From Bin87 sp965203985 (GTDB lineage: Bacteria; Chloroflexota; Dehalococcoidia; Lucifugimonadales; UBA3495): DNA of 64,000 nt. Positions 51,511 to 59,967 of this stretch are shown in pieces. The notes under the pieces are model-generated. The model was not told the origin of the DNA and did not search any database. It was given only the letters and a program-made list of their open reading frames with translations. The DNA lies in contig CBDBDS010000011.1 in assembly GCA_965203985.1 (NCBI GenBank), positions 1-64,000 on the forward strand, read 5' to 3'. Position 1 is the first letter of the stretch. Every line of letters starts with the position of its first letter. The position numbers were made by a program, and so were the translations under genes.

Positions 51511-52431
51511 GTGCAACGCTATATCCTGATACGGATCGTTCAATCCATCCTCGCCCTGCTGGTGCTGACCGTCATCGTGTTCAGCCTCGCCCGCATTGCC
51601 GGCGATCCTCTGGACGTTCTGCTTCCCCTGGAAGCCACGGTGGAAGATGCCGAGCGCGTCCGCGCGGCCTGGGGTTTGGACAAGCCGGTCTACGTTCAGT
51701 ATTTCAAGTTCCTGGGGAACGCGTTGACCGGTGATTTCGGTGAGTCCATCAAGCACCGCGACCAGCAGGCCATCAACCTGGTGTTTGACCGATTGCCGGC
51801 CACGGCCCAATTGGCCGGGTTGGCGCTGTTGGTGGCTACGCTCATCGCCGTGCCGGTGGGCGTCCTATCGGCGGTCAAGAAGGATACTGTCTTCGACTAC
51901 GCCGGAAAGGTTCTGGCTCTGACCGGCCAATCCCTGCCTGCTTTCTGGTTGGGATTGGTGCTGATGTGGATTTTCGCCGTCAATCTGGAGCTTGTGCCCA
52001 CGTCGGGCAAATCGGGCATCAGGTCTTTCATCCTGCCGGCCATCGCCATCGGCTGGTTCCAGGTCGCTGCCCTGATGCGCCTCGTCCGTTCGTCCATGCT
52101 GGACGTGCTGGACACTGAGTACGTCAAGCTGGCCCGCATCAAGGGTGTCTCCGAGCGGAAGGTGGTCTGGAAGCACTGCCTGCGCAACGCGGCCATCGCG
52201 CCGTTCACTTACTTTGCGCTGATCCTGGGCTCGCTGATGGTGGGCAGCGTCAGCATCGAGTTCGTGTTCGCCTGGCCCGGCGTCGGACTGCTGGCCGTGG
52301 ACAGCACCATCGCCCGCGACTTCCCCGTGATCCAGGCGGTGGTCATCGTTTTCTGCCTGGTCTACATCACCGCGAACCTGCTGGTGGACATCGCCTACGC
52401 CTACGTCGACCCCCGGATCCGATACAGCTAG
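51511..52431 (+). CDS. DppB-type ABC transporter permease, copy 1
   Basis: 306 residues, six membrane helices. N-terminal MQRYILIRIVQSILALLVLTVIVFSLARIAGDPLD pattern (start GTG) and EAA loop KLARIKGVSERKVVWKHCLRNA identify the DppB/OppB permease subunit. Copy 2 at 55859 is closely similar throughout. The binding protein is upstream and DppC downstream. Confidence 0.9.
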   Translation: MQRYILIRIVQSILALLVLTVIVFSLARIAGDPLDVLLPLEATVEDAERVRAAWGLDKPVYVQYFKFLGNALTGDFGESIKHRDQQAINLVFDRLPATAQLAGLALLVATLIAVPVGVLSAVKKDTVFDYAGKVLALTGQSLPAFWLGLVLMWIFAVNLELVPTSGKSGIRSFILPAIAIGWFQVAALMRLVRSSMLDVLDTEYVKLARIKGVSERKVVWKHCLRNAAIAPFTYFALILGSLMVGSVSIEFVFAWPGVGLLAVDSTIARDFPVIQAVVIVFCLVYITANLLVDIAYAYVDPRIRYS

Positions 52432-52492
52432 GTCGGCTCGCGAACCTGGCTTGTACCCGGCCGCCAGCATCACTTGAGGAGACCGTTCCCTT

Positions 52493-53431
52493 ATGGCCGC
52501 TGAAGAACGCGCCAATACGATCCCAGCCGCCTCCGACGAGGTCGGTGAGGGCGCAGAGACCGGGGACCGGTCCCGCGTCGGCCTTTATCTCGCGGAAGTC
52601 CGGCGTCTCCCGCTGTTCCCCATTGCGATTCTTCTGCTGGTGCTGGTCATTCCGGCCATATTCGCCAACCAGATCGCCCCGCATGATCCCACCCGGGGAA
52701 GCCTGGGCAATCGGCTGGCGCCACCGGTCTGGCAGCAAGGCGGCAGCGCCGAGCACATCCTGGGCACCGACAAGGTTGGCCGTGACATTCTGAGCCGCAT
52801 CCTTTACGGCAGTCGCATCTCCGTGGTCATCGCCATGATCGCCATTGTGGTCAGCGGCATCATCGGCACCGCTCTGGGGATCACGGCTGGATACTGGGGC
52901 GGATGGGTTGACGCGCTGATCATGCGCCTGGTGGACATTTCGTTATCCATCCCGATCATCCTCCTTGGGTTGGTGCTGGTGGCGGCGCTGGGTCCCAGGA
53001 CCAGTACCGTCATCGGAGTCATCGTCGTGCTCCTGTGGTCTCGCTACGCCCGACTGGCTCGAGGCGAGACCCTGGCCGTGCGGGTGCAGGATTTCATCTC
53101 CCGCGCCCAGGTCGCGGGTTCCAGCCACGTGCGCATCATGTTCAAGCACATCCTGCCCAACGTGTTCAATAGCCTGGTGGTGCTGGCGACGCTGCAAGTG
53201 GGGTTCGTCATCATCCTCGAAAGCACCCTGAGTTTCCTGGGGGCCGGCGTCCCGCGACCCAATCCGGCGTGGGGCCTGATGGTGGCCGATGGCCGTGAGT
53301 TGGTGGCATCCGAAAAAGGCTGGTGGGTCTCCCTGCTGCCGGGCCTGGCGATCATGCTGGTTGTGCTCAGCATGAACCTGCTGGGCGACTGGCTGCGCGA
53401 CCGGTTGGACCCCAAGCAACGGCAGGTTTGA
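52493..53431 (+). CDS. DppC-type ABC transporter permease, copy 1
   Basis: 312 residues. A soluble N-terminal 35 residues, then membrane helices with the DppC HDPTRGSLGNRLAPP and GTDKVGRDILSRILYGSRIS motif and the EAA loop RAQVAGSSHVRIMFKHILPNV, ending LLGDWLRDRLDPKQRQV. Second channel subunit to the DppB copy. A strong terminator follows at once, so no ATPase gene belongs to this operon. Confidence 0.9.
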   Translation: MAAEERANTIPAASDEVGEGAETGDRSRVGLYLAEVRRLPLFPIAILLLVLVIPAIFANQIAPHDPTRGSLGNRLAPPVWQQGGSAEHILGTDKVGRDILSRILYGSRISVVIAMIAIVVSGIIGTALGITAGYWGGWVDALIMRLVDISLSIPIILLGLVLVAALGPRTSTVIGVIVVLLWSRYARLARGETLAVRVQDFISRAQVAGSSHVRIMFKHILPNVFNSLVVLATLQVGFVIILESTLSFLGAGVPRPNPAWGLMVADGRELVASEKGWWVSLLPGLAIMLVVLSMNLLGDWLRDRLDPKQRQV

Positions 53432-53468
53432 TCGGGTTTGTCCTGACCAGATCCTGCGGTTGCACTCA

Positions 53469-53500
53469 AGCGGCCCGCCATCGGCGGGCCGCTTTCTTTT
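53469..53500 (+). terminator. Rho-independent terminator ending the first transporter operon
   Basis: agcggcccgcc / ggcgggccgct 11-bp stem with a 3-base loop, followed by ttctttt. Very strong. Confidence 0.92.
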
Positions 53501-53676
53501 GTCGACGCCTGCAGCCCGGCCCGGTTCTCGGGGCTTTCTCAGTCGGCACCGCGCATGCTTGCCTTGTTTGCGATGGCGAACCGCAAATGCGGGATCATTG
53601 GAAACTTCGAACCGGTTCAAATAGTCCGTGAGAGGTAAACATGCGTCATTGAGAGAAAATATACGAATACCGTCTT

Positions 53677-53691
53677 AATATTGTCAATATT
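53677..53691. promoter_or_regulatory. Palindromic operator candidate upstream of the second transporter
   Basis: aatattg-t-caatatt, a 7-bp perfect inverted repeat, lies just before the -35 box of the second binding-protein gene in an AT-rich region. The spacing is typical of an activator or repressor site. Confidence 0.5.
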
Positions 53692-53695
53692 TCGG

Positions 53696-53723
53696 TTGTA
53701 ATCGTGAGAATTATCTGTATTAT
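53696..53723 (+). promoter_or_regulatory. Promoter of the second oligopeptide-transporter copy
   Basis: ttgtaa (53696-53701), 16-base spacer, tattat (53718-53723). About 108 bases before the binding-protein ATG. Confidence 0.5.
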
Positions 53724-53831
53724 TTACGGAACATGCACACGAATGCTGCCGCTTCGCGTCGAGGAGCCTGACAGCGCAACTGACGTAATCCATCCGATAT
53801 GCCACGCGCTACCCGATATGGAGGAGTGAAG

Positions 53832-55658
53832 ATGTCGACACGCTCTGTCCTGGTCACCGCCGTCCTGACCATCGGAACTCTGCTAATCGTCGCTTGCGGC
53901 GGCGCCGTCGAGCAGCCGGCTGCAGAAACGACCACGCAGCAGCCGGCCGCCGCCGAACCTACAGCGGCCTCCATCCGGCCCTCGCCTCTGCCGCCCACAC
54001 CAGCCGTAACCATCGTGGCCACTGCCACGCCGAGACCGACCAACACACCCACCGCAGCCCAGGCCGTCACCGAAGTGGGTGGTCGACTCCGCATCGCGTC
54101 CATTCCGCCGGTGCAGCAGTTGGCCGGCTCCTGGCTGGGGACAACCACCGCCGCCAATATGCAGGTCCGGCCGTTCACTGATCCACTGGTCCACACCGAC
54201 CGGTTCGACGGGTCCCTGCAACCGGGCCTGGCCACCTCCTGGGAGGCCAGCGCTGACGGTACGCAATGGACGTTCCAGCTTCGGGACGACGTGCCCTTCC
54301 AGCGGGGTTTTGGAAACTTCAGCGCCCATGACGTTCCCCACAGCACCGGGCTGATCGTCAAGGAGGACGCCATCGCCAGCGATACCGGCACCTTCCGGGA
54401 GTTGTTCGGCGATACCTACGACGTCGTACAGGAAAACGTGGTGGCGCTGGACGACACCACGGTCCAGTTCAACCTCCAGGTCCCCAACTCCATCGTCGAC
54501 TTCTTCGCCTCCGCCCAACAGGGGAACCTGTTCATGTACTCCAAGGCTCAGTTCGAAGCGGAGGGTCTGGCAGGCTACGACACCAAACCGGCCGGAGTGG
54601 GGCCGTGGCAGTTGGAGGAGCGCACCCTGGACGTGAACCTACTGTATTCTCGCATCCCCGACCACTACCGACGCTCGCCCTTCTTTGAAGAGCTGGAATT
54701 TGTCCTGATCCCAGAAGAAAACACCCGTTTGGCCCAGCTCAAGACGGGTCAGGTGCAGATCGGGGAAGTGAGCCGCGAGCTCCACGCCGAAGCCGTGGCG
54801 GCAGGATTGCAAGTCGTGCAGAGCCAACTCCCTTCCCTCCAAGTCACGTTCATCATTGGAGGCGTATACAACCCTGAGTTCGGCAGCGAGTGCCTGAAGG
54901 AATCCGACGAACCGCCCTGCTTCTATTATGCCGATGAGCCGCATCTGGACGTTCGGGTGCGGGAGGCCATCAACCGGGCCATCAACCGTCACGAAATCAA
55001 CGAGCAGCTGTTCGACGGCATCGGTCAGCCCCACACAGTATGGGGTTATCATCCCTCTCTGCCCGGCTACAATCCCCGTTGGCTGGAAGAATTCGAGGAC
55101 AAGTACGGGTTCGACCCGGAGCGGTCACGCCAGTTGCTGAAGGAGGCGGGATACGAGGGCTACAAGCTCAAGCTCCTGCTCACCGAACTCCCCGGCGTGC
55201 CCGAGATGATCCCCATGGGCGAGGCGACTTATACCTACCTCACCAACGTGGGCATCGATGTGACGTCGGAAGCCGTTGAGTGGTCAACTTACCGCGCCGA
55301 TTACTACCGCCCCGGCAAGACTCACGGCACCATTGCCGCCTCCCGGGGAACGTACCGCCCGGCCGAGATCACGGTGAACGGCTACAACCGCAGTGGCCCC
55401 ACCGGCTTCTGGCGGACCTCCGTCGATCCCAAGACGGACATCCTGTACAACAAGGCCACGCAGTCCATGGATCCAGTGGTGAAATCCGACGCTCTCAGGG
55501 AGCTGGGCGACCTCAAGTTTGACCTTTACTCCGAGGCCCCCATCGTCTGGCTGCCGGCGCAGTTGGTGATGGATCCTCGCGAGATCGGCGAGTACGTGTG
55601 GCCCGGCAACATCAACGCCAGCTTCACTCACACCGAGTACATCACTTCGGCCCGTTAG
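53832..55658 (+). CDS. Oligopeptide-type ABC transporter substrate-binding lipoprotein, copy 2
   Basis: 608 residues, SBP_bac_5 family. Lipobox IVACGG (C22) and a Thr/Ala/Pro-rich linker precede the core VGGRLRIASIPPVQQLAGSW, HTDRFDGSLQPGLATSWEAS, NRAINRHEINEQLFDGIGQPH and VWGYHPSLPGYNP. It shares the same order of motifs as copy 1, so they are duplicates, with an insertion (ECLKESDEPPCFYY) containing two Cys not in copy 1. ggaggagtgaag precedes the ATG. Solute specificity may have diverged. Confidence 0.9.
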   Translation: MSTRSVLVTAVLTIGTLLIVACGGAVEQPAAETTTQQPAAAEPTAASIRPSPLPPTPAVTIVATATPRPTNTPTAAQAVTEVGGRLRIASIPPVQQLAGSWLGTTTAANMQVRPFTDPLVHTDRFDGSLQPGLATSWEASADGTQWTFQLRDDVPFQRGFGNFSAHDVPHSTGLIVKEDAIASDTGTFRELFGDTYDVVQENVVALDDTTVQFNLQVPNSIVDFFASAQQGNLFMYSKAQFEAEGLAGYDTKPAGVGPWQLEERTLDVNLLYSRIPDHYRRSPFFEELEFVLIPEENTRLAQLKTGQVQIGEVSRELHAEAVAAGLQVVQSQLPSLQVTFIIGGVYNPEFGSECLKESDEPPCFYYADEPHLDVRVREAINRAINRHEINEQLFDGIGQPHTVWGYHPSLPGYNPRWLEEFEDKYGFDPERSRQLLKEAGYEGYKLKLLLTELPGVPEMIPMGEATYTYLTNVGIDVTSEAVEWSTYRADYYRPGKTHGTIAASRGTYRPAEITVNGYNRSGPTGFWRTSVDPKTDILYNKATQSMDPVVKSDALRELGDLKFDLYSEAPIVWLPAQLVMDPREIGEYVWPGNINASFTHTEYITSAR

Positions 55659-55677
55659 GGTCGGGCTCACGCCCGTG

Positions 55678-55728
55678 CGGCGTGTAATCCCGCCGTGGCG
55701 CTTCTCGGCGCTTCCGGATTGCACGCCG
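55678..55728 (+). terminator. Large hairpin after the second binding-protein gene
   Basis: cggcgtgtaatcc (55678-55690) and ggattgcacgccg (55716-55728) pair at 12 of 13 positions; a ttccgtcttt tail follows. Could be partial terminator or an mRNA-stabilising hairpin. Confidence 0.55.
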
Positions 55729-55759
55729 TTCCGTCTTTCACGAATTTCGCTGGATAACG

Positions 55760-55788
55760 TTGACTGTTGAAATGATTACACGTACCAT
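55760..55788 (+). promoter_or_regulatory. Promoter before the second DppB permease
   Basis: ttgact (55760-55765), 17-base spacer, taccat (55783-55788). It would let the second permease pair be expressed without its binding protein. Confidence 0.45.
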
Positions 55789-55858
55789 CGGGCGAATTAC
55801 GAAGCGTTAGCGTTGATCAAGTCCAATAGCCGCCGATTCGCGACAATGGGTGAATGCC

Positions 55859-56782
55859 ATGCAGCGCTACATCATATTCAGAATTGGCCAATCCATTCTG
55901 GCCCTGTTGGTGCTGACAGTGGTGGTGTTCACCTTGGCGCGCATATCCGGCGACCCGCTGGATGTGATGCTTCCCCTGGAAGCCACTCCCGCCGACGCCG
56001 CCCGCGTTCGCGCGGCCTGGGGGCTGGACCGACCGATCCACGTCCAATATTTCACCTTCTTGGGTAATGCCCTCAAGGGTGATTTTGGTGAGTCCTTGCG
56101 TATCCGCGGCCGGACCGCCATCAGCCTGGTCCTGGAGCGCCTGCCCAATACGGCTGCCCTCGCGGGTGTGGCCGTAATCGTGGCGGTGGTCGTGGCAATC
56201 CCCATCGGGGTTTTATCGGCGGTCAAAAAAGACACCCCGCTTGACTACATCGGGAAAACCATCGCGCTGTTTGGCCAGTCGCTGCCGGCATTCTGGCTGG
56301 GCCTGATGATGATGTGGATTTTTGCGGTCCAACTTGGCTGGTTCCCCGTGTCCGGCAAGGAACACGGGGTGCTATCGTTCATCCTGCCCGCCGTTGCCAT
56401 CGGTTGGTTCCAGGTGGCGGCGCTGATGCGCTTGGTGCGGTCGTCCATGCTTGATGTGCTCGACTCCGAGTATGTGAAGCTGGCCAGGATCAAGGGAATA
56501 CCGGAGTGGAAGGTCATCTGGAAACATTGCCTGCGCAATGCGGCGATCGCTCCTTTCACCTATTTCGCCCTGATCATCGGTTCTCTTATGGTGGGGTCGG
56601 TGTCCATCGAGTTCGTGTTTGCCTGGCCGGGCGTTGGTCGGTTGGCCGTGGACGCAACCGCGGCGCGTGATTTCCCTGTCGTTCAGGCCGTGGTCATTAC
56701 TTTCTGTCTGGTCTACATCGTAGCCAACCTGCTGGTTGATATCGCCTACGCCTACGTCGACCCGCGCATCCGCTACTCGTAG
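55859..56782 (+). CDS. DppB-type ABC transporter permease, copy 2
   Basis: 307 residues, six membrane helices. QRYIIFRIGQSILALLVLTVVVF start and EAA loop KLARIKGIPEWKVIWKHCLRNA; nearly colinear with copy 1 at 51511. ATG at 55859 is aligned with copy 1; an in-frame GTG lies at 55850. Followed by DppC copy 2. Confidence 0.9.
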   Translation: MQRYIIFRIGQSILALLVLTVVVFTLARISGDPLDVMLPLEATPADAARVRAAWGLDRPIHVQYFTFLGNALKGDFGESLRIRGRTAISLVLERLPNTAALAGVAVIVAVVVAIPIGVLSAVKKDTPLDYIGKTIALFGQSLPAFWLGLMMMWIFAVQLGWFPVSGKEHGVLSFILPAVAIGWFQVAALMRLVRSSMLDVLDSEYVKLARIKGIPEWKVIWKHCLRNAAIAPFTYFALIIGSLMVGSVSIEFVFAWPGVGRLAVDATAARDFPVVQAVVITFCLVYIVANLLVDIAYAYVDPRIRYS

Positions 56783-56820
56783 AACGGCGTGTTCGGCCCA
56801 CTTTCCAAGGAGCGATTACC

Positions 56821-57756
56821 ATGGCTGCAGACGACCGAATAGGCGGACCTGTTGTCGCTGAAGAGGCCGTAGCTCCCGTTGAGGATGCCGGCGGGCGCAG
56901 TGTCGGCAAGATTTTCGCCGAGGTTCGGCGCTACCCGGTCCTGCCCATCATGCTGCTGCTCGTCGTGCTGGTGATCCCCGCGGCTTTTGCAGATTTCATC
57001 GCTCCCCACGATCCGAAACTGGGAAGCCTGAGCGCCAAGCTGCTCCCGCCGGTGTGGATGGAGGGTGGCACCACCGATCACCTTCTCGGCACCGACCGCG
57101 TGGGCCGGGACATTCTTACCCGCATCATGTATGGGGCTCGCGTCTCCGTGGTCACCGCCGTGATCGCCATCTTCATCGCCGGCGTTATCGGGACCGGCCT
57201 GGGGATCATTGCCGGATATACGGGCGGTCTGGTCGATGGCGTGGTGATGCGACTTGTGGACATTTCATTATCGATCCCCATCATCCTGCTGGCCCTGGTA
57301 CTGGTCGCCGCGATTGGCGCCAGCATGGGGACGGTGATCACCGTGCTGGTCCTGTTGATGTGGTCGCGTTACGCTCGCTTGGTCCGTGGAGAGACACTGG
57401 CGGTACGGGTGCAGGATTTCATTGCGCGGGCGCAGGTGTCCGGATCGTCCCATCCGCGCATCATGTTCCGCCACGTGTTCCCCAACGTGTTCAACAGCGT
57501 CATCGTGCTGGCCACGCTGAACGTGGGCTTCGTTATCATCCTGGAAAGCACCCTCAGCTTCCTGGGAGCCGGCATTCCGCCGCCGCAACCGGCCTGGGGT
57601 CTGATGGTCGCCGACGGCCGCGTGCTGATCACGTCCCCGGTGGGCTGGTGGGTGGCGATGTTCCCCGGCCTGGCCATCATGCTGGTGGTGCTCAGCATGA
57701 ACCTGCTGGGAGACTGGCTGCGCGACCGCCTGGATCCGAAGCAGCGGCAGGTGTAA
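56821..57756 (+). CDS. DppC-type ABC transporter permease, copy 2
   Basis: 311 residues, DppC family. HDPKLGSLSAKLLPP, GTDRVGRDILTRIMYGARVS and EAA loop RAQVSGSSHPRIMFRHVFPNV, ending GDWLRDRLDPKQRQV as in copy 1. aaggagcgattacc precedes the ATG. The next gene is convergent, so no ATPase follows; both copies depend on ATPases encoded elsewhere. Confidence 0.9.
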   Translation: MAADDRIGGPVVAEEAVAPVEDAGGRSVGKIFAEVRRYPVLPIMLLLVVLVIPAAFADFIAPHDPKLGSLSAKLLPPVWMEGGTTDHLLGTDRVGRDILTRIMYGARVSVVTAVIAIFIAGVIGTGLGIIAGYTGGLVDGVVMRLVDISLSIPIILLALVLVAAIGASMGTVITVLVLLMWSRYARLVRGETLAVRVQDFIARAQVSGSSHPRIMFRHVFPNVFNSVIVLATLNVGFVIILESTLSFLGAGIPPPQPAWGLMVADGRVLITSPVGWWVAMFPGLAIMLVVLSMNLLGDWLRDRLDPKQRQV

Positions 57757-57763
57757 CCCTGAG

Positions 57764-58444
57764 CTAACCCGTCCGCTGCGGCCGAGGCCGCAGCATAAGT
57801 TGCAGGTCTTGCTCTGCAATCGTGATGACGTCGTCCGCGAGTTGAACCAACTCATGGGCAACGCCTTGATTTCGAGGCGTCGCTACCACGACCCGAGCGC
57901 CGAAATCCTGGGCTGTTCGAACCGCTTCCGCCAAGTCGCGGCCCCCGGCGAATAGCACTGCGGTGTTGTATACCGGGCGTTGCGCCAGCCGCACCATGTC
58001 CCGCGCGATCAGCGTGTCAACGCCCTTCTGCTGGCGTATCGGGCGGAATTGCCACCGGCGATCGAACGCGTCCAGTAAACGCTCAGGTTCTATGCCCAGG
58101 TCCGTCGCAGTTTGTCGCAGTGCTCTGCGTATCATTGGCTGTATCGGGTTGGGATGTTCGGCGATGTGGCCGGTGCGGAGCTGGATACCGTGGGTGCGAG
58201 CGATGGCGTCGAACAGGCTCCGTTGGCCCGGGTAATCGTGGTGTGAAGGGTCAAACGCCCCGTCGTACCAGTAGGCTCGCAGAAAGGACGCGCCGCCCAG
58301 TCCCTCGTTGCCCAGCCGGCGCAGCCAGTTGACCACCTCTGCGGCGTTGGGATTGAGCCCTGACGCACGTTCCTTGAGTGCAACTGCTCCCGCGGCGCGC
58401 AGGAACCCGACATCCACAAACCCTGCGAAGGTTCCCGACGTCAT
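57764..58444 (-). CDS. NYN-domain (PIN-like) putative ribonuclease
   Basis: 226 residues with a NYN/PIN-like nuclease fold: FVDVGFL (D11), then WYDGAF, KGVDTLIARDMVRLA (D143), and the strand-loop AVLFAGGRDLAEAVRTAQDFGARVVVATP (D170). NYN proteins cut RNA. The usual GDSDF is GGRDL here; the Asp is kept. Three ATGs lie in series (58456, 58450, 58444). 58444 has tggggatgagg upstream and gives the family-like start. The start is about 15 bases after a terminator hairpin, so expression could be controlled by readthrough of the leader RNA. Confidence 0.78.
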   Translation of the reverse strand: MTSGTFAGFVDVGFLRAAGAVALKERASGLNPNAAEVVNWLRRLGNEGLGGASFLRAYWYDGAFDPSHHDYPGQRSLFDAIARTHGIQLRTGHIAEHPNPIQPMIRRALRQTATDLGIEPERLLDAFDRRWQFRPIRQQKGVDTLIARDMVRLAQRPVYNTAVLFAGGRDLAEAVRTAQDFGARVVVATPRNQGVAHELVQLADDVITIAEQDLQLMLRPRPQRTG

Positions 58445-58458
58445 CCTCATCCCCATGT

Positions 58459-58479
58459 AAAAAGGGCCCCGGAGGGCCC
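58459..58479 (-). terminator. Rho-independent terminator just before the NYN gene
   Basis: GGGCCC-TCCG-GGGCCC stem (58464-58479) followed by TTTTT (58463-58459), 8 bases before the first ATG. No coding gene lies upstream on this strand, so it terminates or attenuates the leader RNA. Confidence 0.85.
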
Positions 58480-58554
58480 TGGCTAATCGGCTCCACAAGA
58501 GCCGCTCATCTATTCGGCCCCAACTGGGCCGCGCATCTAGTGTCCCAAAGGACA
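58459..58554 (-). ncRNA. Candidate structured leader RNA with four hairpins
   Basis: Minus-strand transcript of about 95 bases. Four hairpins in near-even spacing: TGTCC-TTTG-GGACA (58554-58541), CGGCCC-AGTTG-GGGCCG (58531-58515), CGGCTC-TTGTG-GAGCCG (58504-58488), and the terminator (58479-58464). Linkers carry a shared TAGATGxG (CTAGATGCG, AATAGATGAG). Preceded by a good promoter and followed by U5. No reading frame or known motif recognised. Could be a trans-acting sRNA or an attenuator for the NYN gene. Confidence 0.6.
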
Positions 58555-58559
58555 GTTAA

Positions 58560-58588
58560 AATATACCAACCCGCAACCCAGGTTGCAA
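58560..58588 (-). promoter_or_regulatory. Promoter of the structured leader RNA
   Basis: Minus strand TTGCAA (58588-58583), 17-base spacer, TATATT (58565-58560). The predicted start is close to the first hairpin. Confidence 0.65.
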
Positions 58589-58854
58589 ACGCACGCAAAC
58601 CCTCATGCGGGCCCACCTTTACTCGAACCGTAATGGCGAGCGCAACGCGTCAATCTCGTGTGGGCGTTTTCAAAGTCGTCGTTAGAATCAGGCAATACCG
58701 GATTTGTGGATTACAAAGATCGATCCGGCGATACTGAGCGCGGCCAAAATACCGAAAATCGGATAGTCCTGTGGATCCTGATTCAGACAGCGGATTACGG
58801 TCAGCCCCGGCATCCCATCCAATCCAATAGCGCCAATCCGCCCCGGTCTATACA
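58589..58854. other. Non-coding gap upstream of the leader RNA
   Basis: No gene seen. Contains a degraded half of the REP-like element (atggcgagcgcaacgcg, 58633-58649) and an otherwise lower-GC sequence. Confidence 0.45.
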
Positions 58855-58899
58855 ATGATCTGGCGCTCGTGCGCGAAGCCCAACCAAGGAGCCAACACC

Positions 58900-59766
58900 A
58901 TGCAACTCGGAGCCATCTTCCCCCAGACTGAAATCGGCGCCGACCCCATCGCCGTCAAGGATTTTGCCCAGGCCGCCGAGGCGCTGGGCTACGAGCACCT
59001 GCTGGTCTTCGACCACGTCCTGGGCGCAGATCATACCCAGCGCGCCGAGTGGAACCGGCCCTACAACAAGGACGATATGTTCCACGAACCCTTCGTGATG
59101 TTCGGGTACCTTGCCGCGCTGACCGAAAAGATCGAGTTCTGCACCGGCATCATCATCCTGCCCCAGCGCCAGACCGCGCTGGTGGCCAAACAGACGGCGG
59201 AGGTCGACGTGCTCACCAACGGCCGCCTGCGCTTGGGCATCGGCGTGGGCTGGAACGAGGTCGAGTTCGAGGCCCTGGGCGAGAACTGGGAGAACCGCGG
59301 CCGTCGCTCCGCCGAGCAGGTCGAAGTCATGCGAATGCTCTGGACCCAGGAGGTCGTGAACTACGAGGGCCGTTACCACAAGATCACCCACGCCGGCATC
59401 AACCCGTTGCCGGTGCAGCGACCCATCCCGGTCTGGTTCGGCGGCGGCGCGCCCCAGGTGGTGCGACGCATCGCCCGCATGGGCGACGGCTGGTTCCCGC
59501 AGTTCCAGCCCGACGGCGCCGGCCGCGAACGTCTGGAGGAGATGCGCGAGTTGGCGCGCGGTTACGGCCGTGACCCGGCCGCCATCGGCGTCGAAGGCCG
59601 CGCCTCGCTCGCCGAAAGCAACAACCCCGACGACTGGAACAAGCTCGCCGCCGATTGGAACGACGCCGGAGCTACCCACTTCTCGGTCAACACCATGCGC
59701 GCCGGCCTTAAGGGTCCGGACCAGCACATCGAGGCGATACGGCGCTTCAAGGAAGCGATGGGCTGA
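58900..59766 (+). CDS. LLM-class F420-dependent oxidoreductase
   Basis: 288 residues of the luciferase-like TIM-barrel family using F420 or FMN. LGAIFPQTEIGADPIAVKDF at the start, LVFDHVLGADHTQR, TGIIILPQRQTALVAKQTAEVDVL and LGIGVGWNEVEFEALGENW are strongly typical (TIGR03619-like). aaggagccaacacc precedes the ATG. Substrate unknown. A second LLM gene is at 62614 on the other strand. Confidence 0.9.
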   Translation: MQLGAIFPQTEIGADPIAVKDFAQAAEALGYEHLLVFDHVLGADHTQRAEWNRPYNKDDMFHEPFVMFGYLAALTEKIEFCTGIIILPQRQTALVAKQTAEVDVLTNGRLRLGIGVGWNEVEFEALGENWENRGRRSAEQVEVMRMLWTQEVVNYEGRYHKITHAGINPLPVQRPIPVWFGGGAPQVVRRIARMGDGWFPQFQPDGAGRERLEEMRELARGYGRDPAAIGVEGRASLAESNNPDDWNKLAADWNDAGATHFSVNTMRAGLKGPDQHIEAIRRFKEAMG

Positions 59767-59797
59767 CCCGGCGTCGTCCCAGCGCCTCCGGCCTCTC

Positions 59798-59928
59798 ATT
59801 CGTACCCGGTTTGTCACCGCGAGAAGCACAGCCACGTGGCGATCTTGTTCCTGCGGCGGCCCCCATTGCCCTGACGAGATTGCCGCGCTTCGCTCGCGAT
59901 GACGGTTCCAGCGAAACCGGGTACGCGT
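59798..59928. mobile_element. REP-like element with outer inverted repeats, copy D
   Basis: 131 bp bounded by attcgtacccggttt (59798-59812) and aaaccgggtacgcgt (59914-59928). Inside, gtcaccgcgagaagcacag and cttcgctcgcgatgac are the REP-like arms. It joins the REP-like core to the same outer ends as the elements at 22750 and 27373. Confidence 0.75.
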
Positions 59929-59967
59929 GAACTCCCGCCCTGGCCTGCTCCAAGGAGGTATCCGCCC

